Shown here one piece after another: positions 52,446-60,300 of a stretch of DNA of 64,000 bases (within the stretch, counting starts at the first letter, position 1; the number at the start of each line of letters is the position of its first letter). The position numbers and the translations under genes are program-made. The DNA lies in contig CBFDCR010000002.1 of the NCBI GenBank assembly GCA_965603365.1, forward strand, positions 62,001 through 126,000, in the 5' to 3' direction. Source of the stretch: JAHELQ01 sp965603365 (GTDB lineage Bacteria > Acidobacteriota > Aminicenantia > UBA2199). The notes below the pieces were generated by a model that was not told the DNA's origin, did not search any database, and saw only the letters and a list, made by a program, of their open reading frames with translations.

Positions 52446-53894
52446 CTATAACGGCCTGTCAGCAATCCCATTAATCTTTTGCTCCTCGCCATCATTATTG
52501 CCATTCATATCATTGCGGCATAAGTGATTCAAAAAAATTTTCCATGCCTCTTTTTGAAAGACACATGCAGCGGGATTCTTTTTATTCTCACTATCGATCC
52601 CCCGTAAAACACACCCTCCCTTGCATATACCGATTAGATCACATTCCATACAATTCTCTTTTAATGATTCAATTCTATCTCTTAAAAAATTCTTAGAAAC
52701 TTCCCATAATACCGGATTATAAATGTCATAATTTATCTCCTTCAATGAGACTGTCGCTCCGGGCACATAGCCACATATCTGTGAAATTCGCATCGCAGAG
52801 ATATCTATATATACCCCCATTCTGGGAAGACAGCTTAGACCATTGCAGACAAAATAAAAAACATTTTCCTCCAGATTAACCAGTTGAACAAAATTTTCAA
52901 AAATAGAATCACTGACCTGAAACTCATTTCTTGTATTTAAATCAAAAAAACTTCCATATATTTTTGCCTTTTTTCTGGCATCTTCCTCCGAAACATTTAA
53001 AAGGTTAACCCCCAACCTGGCTTTCTTAAAACCGAATCGGGTCATTTTATAAACTTCCTCCGGTTGAAATGTATCAGGTTTATCAATAGCGCCCTGAAAC
53101 GAATCGATTAGATCATTTTTATTGGTTTTCCTATATATTTGTAGTGCCCTGATCACATTCTCAAAGGAGCCGCTACCATCATGATATTGCCTGGTCTCAT
53201 CGTGGGCCGCCTTATACCCATCGATGCTGATATCGAGATTAAAGTCATGCTTACTAATGAAGCTGGCGATCTCTTCTGTCAGCAAAGTCATATTGGTGTT
53301 GACGAAATACCTGAATTCCAGATCACTATATATTTTTTTTAATCTTTCCACAGATGATTTAATCAAAGACCACTCTAGAAAAATTTCACCCCCATTAAAA
53401 GACACATTTATAGGTTTAACCCCATTTTGTACCTTCCTTTCTATATATTGGTCGAGCATCAAATTTAATATATGCTCTCTCTCTTTGAAAGTGAAATTAG
53501 CAGATGAATGATGTCTCTTGTATCTCCGGGCACAATAGGGGCATCTTAAATTGCATGAAGTGTTATAAATATACAATTGAGAATATTCCTGTTTTTTTTG
53601 ATAAAATTCATCTGCCTTTTGGTTTGCCAACCGGTATTGTGCTTCTATTTGATTATTAAACTCATCATGATAAGGATCAACCTCTCCCTCATATAACAAC
53701 TTATATTTCAACAATACCTGGCGATAATGATTGGTGGTAGTATCATTCTTTTCCCTGAGACTCTTCCCGGAATCCTGCAATAATTGAGACGCCTCTTTGT
53801 TGAGTTTTACAACATTTGGGAAAAAACGATTCCAGTAAACATAGAGGTCATCATGTATCTTATGAAATCTCAAATGCTCTGTGGCCCTCAGCAT
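52446..53894 (-). CDS. Radical SAM/SPASM peptide maturase 1
   Basis: 482 residues. Same plan as maturase 2: leader-recognition-like N terminus (DDLYVYWNRFFPNVVKLNKE), Cys114-x-x-x-Cys118-x-x-Cys121 (CNLRCPYC), FNGGEIFLEW, LDISIDGYKAAHDETRQYHD, and a SPASM end with CGYVPGATVS, ENCMECDLIGICKGGC and AACVFQ. It should act on the 55-residue peptide encoded just upstream. An AGGAGG lies 14 bases before ATG 53894, a long spacing; another ATG immediately after that box is in a blocked frame. Two maturases of one lineage may install different links or work as a pair. Confidence 0.93.
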   Translation of the reverse strand: MLRATEHLRFHKIHDDLYVYWNRFFPNVVKLNKEASQLLQDSGKSLREKNDTTTNHYRQVLLKYKLLYEGEVDPYHDEFNNQIEAQYRLANQKADEFYQKKQEYSQLYIYNTSCNLRCPYCARRYKRHHSSANFTFKEREHILNLMLDQYIERKVQNGVKPINVSFNGGEIFLEWSLIKSSVERLKKIYSDLEFRYFVNTNMTLLTEEIASFISKHDFNLDISIDGYKAAHDETRQYHDGSGSFENVIRALQIYRKTNKNDLIDSFQGAIDKPDTFQPEEVYKMTRFGFKKARLGVNLLNVSEEDARKKAKIYGSFFDLNTRNEFQVSDSIFENFVQLVNLEENVFYFVCNGLSCLPRMGVYIDISAMRISQICGYVPGATVSLKEINYDIYNPVLWEVSKNFLRDRIESLKENCMECDLIGICKGGCVLRGIDSENKKNPAACVFQKEAWKIFLNHLCRNDMNGNNDGEEQKINGIADRPL

Positions 53895-53920
53895 CTTTTT
53901 TGTATCATCCTCCTATCTGG

Positions 53921-53970
53921 TAAAAATATTACAGTTGGCAGCACTCTCTCTCAAGAATGCCGCCAACTGT
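53921..53970 (-). terminator. Attenuator-like hairpin between precursor and maturase genes
   Basis: On the transcript ACAGTTGGC-G-GCA pairs with TGC-T-GCCAACTGT (53931-53970): 12 Watson-Crick pairs plus one G-U pair around a 14-base loop. AATATTTTTA follows. This is a fair intrinsic terminator placed 24 bases after the precursor stop. Partial read-through would give much more precursor than enzyme, the usual balance in RiPP loci. Confidence 0.7.
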
Positions 53971-53993
53971 AAATCAAAATTAAGAACCCTACA

Positions 53994-54161
53994 TTACCCA
54001 CCTGGTGGGGGTAGGGGCGGCTTAATAACGCAAGCACAGGAACAACAGCAGGTATCGGAAGTTGGACTACCCGAACGTCCACCTTCAGAGAATCCTGTTT
54101 TTTCATCCCCGCCAAAAACTTTTGCCGATTCGTCGGCAGTCAGTTTTTCAATTTTTATCAT
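53994..54161 (-). CDS. RiPP precursor peptide, 55 residues, double-glycine leader and Cys-rich core
   Basis: Read from ATG 54161 with a near-perfect AAGGAGGT ribosome site 8 bases upstream; stop TAA at 53996-53994. Leader MIKIEKLTADESAKVFGG fits the classical LSxxELxxIxGG motif: Leu7, Thr8, Glu11, Ser12, Val15, Gly17-Gly18. If cut after Gly18, the core has 37 residues: a Gly/Ser/Thr-rich linker (residues 19-37), then Cys38, Cys39, Cys40, Ser41, Cys42, Ala43, Cys44, Val45, Ile46, and a tail KPPLPPPGG (47-55). Five Cys in seven positions next to two radical SAM/SPASM enzymes point to thioether (sactipeptide- or ranthipeptide-type) or other radical crosslinks. It is the first gene of the locus. 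No homolog can be named from sequence alone. Confidence 0.88.
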   Translation of the reverse strand: MIKIEKLTADESAKVFGGDEKTGFSEGGRSGSPTSDTCCCSCACVIKPPLPPPGG

Positions 54162-54221
54162 CTTCAACTACCTCCTTCTTTATTTACCAACTCCAACTCA
54201 AGATTTATATGCTTAAGTTAA

Positions 54222-54250
54222 CCAATATCATACTCAATATTGAATGTCAA
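54222..54250 (-). promoter_or_regulatory. Sigma-70-type promoter of the RiPP locus
   Basis: On the minus strand, TTGACA (54250-54245, perfect -35) is followed after 17 bases by TATTGG (54227-54222, a fair -10). The transcript would start near 54215 and reach the precursor ATG after about 55 bases. Confidence 0.55.
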
Positions 54251-54377
54251 GCAAGATTCTTGATAGTGAAATTATATCAAATTTTTTGGCTAAAATTAAA
54301 TTTTCGCTGCTCGCTGCTGTTTTAGCGGCGGGAGCCATAAAAAGGGACAGTCAAAAAAAGAAAAGAAAAGGGTCCCA

Positions 54378-54412
54378 AAACCGGCCGCGAAGGGCGCTAA
54401 GGGACACGAAGA
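54378..54412. repeat. Dispersed GCCGCGAAGG...ACACGAAG motif
   Basis: GCCGCGAAGGGCGCTAAGGG then ACACGAAG. Copies or variants are at 55102-55125 (GCCGCGAAGAACACGAAGG), at 1612-1638 inside the NRPS A domain (opposite strand), and loosely at 45175-45205. It looks like a short interspersed repeat of this genome. Confidence 0.55.
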
Positions 54413-54489
54413 AAGAAACCGGGAGGGGGCGTTTATTTTTCCCCTAAATTGAGTTGAAAAGAGATGGATTCTGTGTTAAATATACAATC

Positions 54490-54705
54490 ATGGGCAGCAT
54501 ATCAATTTATTCTAAGTTCAATGCCTTGCCGGAGAGTTTAAAAAGAGAGGTAGTTGATTTTGTTGACTTTCTCTTAAAGAAAAACCGGAAGAACAACAAA
54601 AACAAAAAATCGAAAACCCCCAGGTTTGGCAGTTGCAAAGGCATGTTCGAGATGGCCCCCGACTTCGACGAACCCCTCGAAGACTTCAAGGAATATATGT
54701 ATTGA
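54490..54705 (+). CDS. DUF2281-type antitoxin (VapB-like)
   Basis: 71 residues from ATG 54490. YSKFNALPESLKREVVDFVD and FLLKK are the usual DUF2281 start, and FGSCKGMFEMAPDFDEPLED the usual end (G-x-x-KG-x-(F/I)-x-M-x-x-DFDEPLEDF). Such proteins neutralise PIN-domain toxins, binding with the acidic C-terminal tail and repressing their own operon. Its stop overlaps the toxin start (TTGA). A longer frame from 54454 is possible but less likely. Confidence 0.88.
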   Translation: MGSISIYSKFNALPESLKREVVDFVDFLLKKNRKNNKNKKSKTPRFGSCKGMFEMAPDFDEPLEDFKEYMY

Positions 54706-55085
54706 AACTCTTATTGGATACCCACACCTTTGTCTGGTTTGTCAATGGAGACAAGGCCCTATCTTCCAGGGCAAAAAAAGAGATACTAAAACCTACCAAT
54801 GAGAAATTTCTCAGCATTGCCAGCATCTGGGAAATGGGAATAAAAGTGAGCCTGGGAAAGTTGAAGATTAATTACCCTTTTAAGAAAGTCCTGGATCAAA
54901 TTGAAGAGAATGGATTTGAAATTTTACCGATTTTTTTTGAGCATACATTGTTGATTACCCAATTGGAATTTCATCACCGTGACCCCTTTGATCGGTTACT
55001 GATTGCCCAGGCAATATCGGAAAATATGACGATAATCAGCAAAGACCAACATATTCTCAAATATCAGGCAAAAGTACTCTGGTAA
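54702..55085 (+). CDS. PIN-domain toxin (VapC-like RNase)
   Basis: 127 residues from TTG 54702, coupled to the antitoxin stop. LLDTHTFVWFVNGD holds the first acidic residue, SIASIWEMGIKVSLGKL the Glu site, and FHHRDPFDRLLIAQAISENM the later Asp residues, matching the DTHxxxW / E / RDPFDR.L pattern of this PIN subfamily. It would cut RNA when free of antitoxin. Pair functions as a toxin-antitoxin module, with no sign of damage. Confidence 0.9.
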   Translation: MKLLLDTHTFVWFVNGDKALSSRAKKEILKPTNEKFLSIASIWEMGIKVSLGKLKINYPFKKVLDQIEENGFEILPIFFEHTLLITQLEFHHRDPFDRLLIAQAISENMTIISKDQHILKYQAKVLW

Positions 55086-55242
55086 ACAGGCAGATTGACC
55101 TACAGCCGCGAAGAACACGAAGGGCCACCCAGAGAGAGCGGGAGGAGAGCCACGCAATGAAACAGTTAGAACCAAAATTTAATTAGCTGGGAATGTAAAA
55201 TATCAAATTTTTTCTTGACAAGAATATAGATACGGTTAGAAG

Positions 55243-55845
55243 ATGAATTGGGTAGACATAAAAGAATTCGTTAGTCTCCTGGTTGGATTTGTGCTGGGAC
55301 TTCTGGGCTCATTATGGCATCATTATATTGAAACCAAAAAAATGAAAAAAAATTTCGCTAAACTTTTAAGGGTTATCATATTAACTGAAGCTTCCCCAAC
55401 AGTGAGTGTGGTGGATGCGGCTGTTGAATCTATAAGGAAAAAAATATTGATAAAAGATCCTGAATTGGTAAGATGTCAGTTTTTCCCGACTTCTTATAAC
55501 TACATAAATGAGAAGATTGCATTATTAAACAGCGAAATTGTCTATGCGTATATAGAGTATGAACAAGGTTTAAATGCTGCCGAAAGGAGCAGATCGTTGT
55601 ATATAGAGAAATTGGGTGGGGAGAATATGACTGAAATAAAGAAATCAAAATTTATTTACCTTGTAGGATTAGATACTTATATTAAAAGAAGTAAAAAATT
55701 ATTAGATACTATCGAAAAGTTTTATAATTTCTCTGATAATAAGAAAATCCCATCATATCAGGAAACCTTCAATTTTGATGAGTTATTGAAAGTAATGAAC
55801 AAAGATATTCCCGATGGGGAAAAATTTAAAATTAAATCTGAATAA
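55243..55845 (+). CDS. Membrane-anchored protein of unknown function
   Basis: 200 residues. One N-terminal membrane helix (FVSLLVGFVLGLLGSLWHHY), then a basic stretch (ETKKMKKNFAKLL) and a helical cytoplasmic domain (IRKKILIKDPELVRCQFFPT, NEKIALLNSEIVYAYIEYEQ). No family recognised. Composition is AT-rich and the ribosome site is poor (TTAGAAG). It sits alone after the VapBC pair in an accessory region and may be a defence or mobile-element passenger; this is a guess. Confidence 0.7.
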   Translation: MNWVDIKEFVSLLVGFVLGLLGSLWHHYIETKKMKKNFAKLLRVIILTEASPTVSVVDAAVESIRKKILIKDPELVRCQFFPTSYNYINEKIALLNSEIVYAYIEYEQGLNAAERSRSLYIEKLGGENMTEIKKSKFIYLVGLDTYIKRSKKLLDTIEKFYNFSDNKKIPSYQETFNFDELLKVMNKDIPDGEKFKIKSE

Positions 55846-56022
55846 CCACCAATAGATCATCCAGGCTAGAGGAATTTGAAATGGGAATACATGTATAGCG
55901 GTAAAGTGTGCCTAATCGGCCAGGTGGTCACGATTTATGAACGGATCTTGGAAAGGTAACCATAAAAAGGGACACTCAAATGTGCGCTGCACAGAGTTTA
56001 CGTGGGCTGTCGGTGATGAAAA

Positions 56023-56196
56023 TTATAGTTGAGAAATGACTTTATTGTAGCTCTCGTGTGAGCCGATCCAAAACCACAGTATCGTGTTGTTGGTCAAAGC
56101 CCATTTTTTTTGCTCTTCCGGCCTTAAAATCAGCCAACGCTTTATCAGCCAATTTTGCCAGTTGATCTTCCGTCTCTTTAAACGGCGGAATAGGAC
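56023..56196 (-). pseudogene. Remnant of a toxin-antitoxin pair (RelE/HigB type)
   Basis: On the minus strand one frame reads FKETEDQLAKLADKALADFK then AGRAKK, like an antitoxin C-terminal half. After a run of eight A, another frame reads WALTNNTILWFWIGSHESYN then KVISQL, like the end of a RelE/HigB toxin (usually IWIGSHEDYxxLI). The middle of the toxin is missing and no start is present. I read this as a fused, decayed leftover. Confidence 0.55.
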
Positions 56197-56303
56197 AGAT
56201 AATTTTTTAGTGAGTCTGGCGGGGAGGGGTGTAGGGGACGCAGATCTGCGTCCCTGAATGACGGGCGAAAGGTAAGGATTGTTTGTAAAAATATCATATG
56301 GAA

Positions 56304-56534
56304 ATGGGTTCTCCGGTTATGGGAATGGTTTTGCCGCTTATGTGGATGATTTCTTCTTTCATGGGAACGATTTTCCCCGGTATGGGGATGGCTTCGCCCT
56401 CTATGTGGATGGTTTTGCCCGTTATGGGAATGGTTTTCCCCTTCATGTGGATGCTTTTCCCCGGTATGTGTATGGTTTCGCCGGTTATGGGAATGGTTTT
56501 GCCGCTTATGGCAACGATTTTGAGACGGGTTGGG
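56304..56534. repeat. 21-bp tandem repeat, 11 units without length change
   Basis: Eleven consecutive 21-base units, e.g. 56409-56429 (ATGGTTTTGCCCGTTATGGG plus A), 56430-56450 and 56493-56513; consensus ATGGTTTTSCCSSTTATGKG plus R. Units differ at 2-6 positions but every one is exactly 21 bases, so frames stay open on both strands: the plus frame reads P-x-M-x-M-x-x repeats, the minus frame His-Pro/Asn-His-rich heptads. No ribosome site or signal peptide supports either as a gene. It lies just upstream of folE. Confidence 0.85.
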
Positions 56535-56665
56535 GTGGGGCAAAGGTTTTTAACCTCGTTCAATATTGGTAACTTGACGGGAGGGGGATTTTCCAGTATA
56601 AAGGGGGGTGACGGTTATTGTTGCGCCGGGACCGGCCGGCGGCCCGGGAAAATTAGGTGAATGAA

Positions 56666-57247
56666 ATGAAAAAAATGAATATGGAAAAAATAAGAGAGGG
56701 TGTCAAATTGATACTGGAGGGCATCGGCGAAGATCCCGAGTCCAGGAGGTTGAAGAGTACGCCCAGAAGGGTGGCGGAGATGTTTTCCGAGGTTCTCTCG
56801 GGTACCCACAAGGACCCCAACAATTTCAGCCGCCTGCTCAGCGAAGAGAAGCACGACGAATTGGTCATTTTGAAAAACATTCCCATCCATTCCATGTGTG
56901 AACACCATCTCCTCCCCTTTTCCGGTACCGCCAGCATCGCCTATATTCCCAAAAAGGGCAAAATCATGGGCTTGAATACCATCGCCTGCCTGGTGGATAC
57001 CCTGGCCCGGCGGCTGCAAATCCAGGAGAGGTTAACCAAACAGATCGCCGATTACCTTAATAACGCCCTGTCGCCCATGGGGGTGATGGTGGTGATCAAG
57101 GCCGAACACCTGTGCATGACCATGAGAGGTGCCAACAAGCCCGGCGCAGTCACCATCACCTCGGCGGTGCGGGGGATATTCCGCAGCAAATTTGCCACCC
57201 GCCAGGAGACCATGTCCCTGCTCATGACCGAAGAACACCGCCGTTAA
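56666..57247 (+). CDS. folE: GTP cyclohydrolase I
   Basis: 193 residues from ATG 56666 (AGGTGA upstream; GTG 56657 is the alternative). Converts GTP to dihydroneopterin triphosphate for folate or queuosine-type pathways. STPRRVAEMF, HSMCEHHLLPFSGTASIAYI (zinc Cys and His), LVDTLARRLQIQERLTKQIA and EHLCMTMRGA (second zinc Cys) are all intact. It stands alone on the plus strand, convergent with rpoC. Confidence 0.95.
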   Translation: MKKMNMEKIREGVKLILEGIGEDPESRRLKSTPRRVAEMFSEVLSGTHKDPNNFSRLLSEEKHDELVILKNIPIHSMCEHHLLPFSGTASIAYIPKKGKIMGLNTIACLVDTLARRLQIQERLTKQIADYLNNALSPMGVMVVIKAEHLCMTMRGANKPGAVTITSAVRGIFRSKFATRQETMSLLMTEEHRR

Positions 57248-57269
57248 GCACCCAAAATAACCACTCCAA

Positions 57270-57300
57270 CTCGTAAATTTACGTGTCGTAATTTTACGAG
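57270..57300. terminator. Hairpin between convergent folE and rpoC
   Basis: CTCGTAAATTTACG-TGT-CGTAATTTTACGAG: a 14-base stem with one mismatch and a 3-base loop, placed 22 bases after folE and 28 before the rpoC stop. It could end transcripts from both sides, although a clear T-run is absent. Confidence 0.6.
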
Positions 57301-57328
57301 CTAATCCATTGTGGGGGAAAAATATTCT

Positions 57329-60300
57329 TTACTTGGCGTGGCGGAAGATATCTTCGACTTCCTCGATCTCCACCTGGTGGTAATAGGTATACCCGGTTCC
57401 GGCAGGGATCAACCGTCCCATGGTGACGTTCTCCTTGATGCCCCGCAAGTGATCCTCTTTTCCGGCAATGGCCGCCTCTGTCAATACTCTGGTGGTCTCT
57501 TGAAACGCCGCAGCCGAAATAAAACTGTCGTAAGCCAGAGCCGCTCGAGAAATCGGCAGCAGAGCCGGTTTGGCCCTGGCCGGTCTTCCGCCATCTTCCA
57601 TTACCCGCGCGTTTTCGTGTTCAAAAATCCACTTTTCTACAATCTGCTCGGGGATAAAATTGGTGTCCCCCACCTCTTCGATCCGTCTCCACTTGAGCAT
57701 CTGCCGAATAATAGTCTCGATATGTTTATCGTTAATGGAAACCCCTTGCATCCGGTATACATCCTGGATCTCTTTCAAAAGATATTCCGCCAATTTGTGT
57801 TCACCCAACACATTCAAGATATCGGCAGGATTCAAAGGGCCGTCCATCAGGGGAGTACCGGCGGTAATTTTGTCACCGTCTCCCACGATAATAAATGCAC
57901 CCCGCGGGATCGTATGTTCATCCGGTTTGGCATTTTTATCAAAGGGCTTAATGATGATCTTCCGCGCGCCCTTAGTCACCTTGCCATATTCCACTACTCC
58001 GTCGATCTGGGCCATCTTGGCCGGATTCTTCGGCTTCCGGGCCTCGAACAACTCGGTCACCCTGGGAAGACCACCGGTGATATCCTTGGTTTTGGCAAAA
58101 TCCGACGGAATCTTGGCCAGCACAGCACCAGCCTTAACGGTGACACTGTCTTTCACCGACAGATGGGCATTGACCGGCAGATAGTAGCGTCTTTTGATTT
58201 TATGGGTTTTCCCGTCCCGAATGACAATCTGGGGCTGCAATTCATCTCTCAATTTTTCATTCTTTATATCAATAACGATAGTAGTAATTTTTCCGGTTGC
58301 TTCGTCTCGATCATTCACAAATGAGATATTCTCTTCCAGATCTTTAAATTCCACTATACCATCGTCGTTGGTCAAAATGGCATTGGCAAAGGGATCCCAC
58401 TGCAGCAAAAGATCTCCTTTCTTCACCTTCTGTCTATCTTTTACTAAGACTCTGGAGCCGTAAGTTACCGGATAGATGGCTCTCTCTCTACCCTTGGCAT
58501 CCAATATTTGAATGGAACCGATTCGATTCATGGCAATATATGACCCATCCTCCATCTGAATAATATTCAAATCTTTGAATTTCACCACCCCTTCGTGCCC
58601 GGAATACAGTTTGGTCTGCCCTTCGGTACCGGAGGCGACACCGCCGATGTGAAAGGTCCGCATCGTCAATTGGGTCCCCGGTTCACCGATAGATTGGGCG
58701 GCAATGATTCCCGCCGCCTCACCCAGTTCGATTAACTTCCCTGTAGTCAGGTTGCGGCCATAACATTTTCGGCAGGTACCAGAAACAGTCTCACAGGTCA
58801 ATACCGACCGGATTTTTATTTTCAAAATCCCAGAATCAATGATATCCTTACCGCTCCGTTCATCGATCAACTCTCCTGTATGTACAATAATCCGTTCAGG
58901 ATCATCGGGATCCATAATATCTTCCAGGGTGGTACGGCCAACGATTCGATCAATGAGGGGCTCAATTTCCTTACCGTTTTCAATAATGGCGGAGACCTCT
59001 ACCCCCTTTATGGTACCACAATCTTCCTCTTTAACGATGACTTCAATAGCGGCGTCAACCAGCTTGCGGGTTAAATAGCCTGCATCCGCTGTCTTAAGGG
59101 CCGTATCTGCCAGCCCCTTTCTGGCACCGTGGGTGGAAATAAAATACTGCAGCACCGACAGTCCCTCCTTAAAATTTGCCGTGATGGGGGTCTCCAGAAT
59201 TTCACCTGAAGGCTTCGCCATCAATCCCCTCATACCGGCCAACTGCTTCAACTGATCCTTACTGCCTCTGGCTCCGGAATCGGACATCATGAATATGGGA
59301 TTAATCTCCTCCCCCTCATAGCTCATCTTCCTCATACGGGCAAACATGGTCTCCCTGATCTGATCGGTGGCCTTGCTCCATTTATCAATAATATTATTAT
59401 GCCGTTCTCCGGCAGTCAGGACCCCCTCACCATACATTTGCTCAATCTTATCGAGCTCCCTTTCGGTTTTTTTGATAATTTCTTGCTTTTCCTCCGGCAC
59501 CACCAGATCGGAAATACTGATAGTGAAACCTGCCCGGGTGGCATATTCAAATCCCGCCTCCTTCAATTTATCAAGGGTCTCAACCGTGGGATTAAACCCC
59601 TGCCCCAGATAAATATAGTAAATTAGATTTTGGATTCCCTTCTTCTTCAGCAAGCCGTTTATATAGGGAGTACCTTCCGGGAGTAGATCATTAAAGATCA
59701 CCCGTCCAGGAGTGGTGACCAGCAAACGATTGTCCCCCGGTTTAATCTCCGTTATAGGACAATTGGCCACATCCTGGGGATCCAGGACATAACTCTCCAG
59801 ATTCTTGACTGTGCCAAAATACCTGAGCCAGATTGTAGCATTGATGTCTACCAATTTTTGGTCAAGAGCATGAAGAACATCCTTCTGGGAGCCGAAAATC
59901 ATGTTTTCGCCCCGCAGATGTTTCTTGTTAAAAGTTAAAAAATAAAAACCCAAAATCATATCCTGTGTCGGAACCGCCAGGGGTTTGCCATTGGCGGGCG
60001 ACAAAATATTGTTGGTGGCCAGCATCAATATTTTCGATTCCGCCTGGGCTTCCAGAGAGAGAGGAATATGTACCGCCATCTGGTCGCCATCGAAATCGGC
60101 ATTAAAGGCCGGGCAAACCAGGGGATGCAAATGGATAGCATTTCCTTCAACCAGCAAAGGTTTAAAGGATTGAACCCCTAAACGATGCAGTGTGGGCGCT
60201 CTATTGAGCATCACTGTATGCTCCTTGATCACTTCATCCAGGGCATCCCATATTTCATCTCTGTTTTCTTCCACCCAGGTTCTGGCTACCCGCAGTGTGG

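Larger units (their letters stand above)
54162..54489. other. Divergent intergenic region between RiPP locus and VapBC pair
   Basis: About 328 bases. The left part holds the RiPP promoter. The right part holds AAAAAGGGACAGTCAAA (54340 on), found in variant form at about 55965 (AAAAAGGGACACTCAAA), and the dispersed GCCGCGAAGG motif at 54378-54412. No gene is seen. Confidence 0.6.
55846..56665. other. Gene-poor region with remnant and tandem repeat
   Basis: About 820 bases. Contains AAAAAGGGACACTCAAA (55965), a toxin-antitoxin remnant (56023-56196, minus) and the 21-bp array (56304-56534). Open frames over the array are products of its period, not genes. Confidence 0.7.

Noticed and set aside
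56178..56660. Frames of 89-121 residues on both strands over the 21-bp array
   Set aside because: Period divisible by three with no stops explains them; no ribosome site, signal peptide or homology. Kept only as a finding about the repeat.
57311..58324. 337-residue plus-strand frame
   Set aside because: Antisense to the 3' part of rpoC; no independent evidence.
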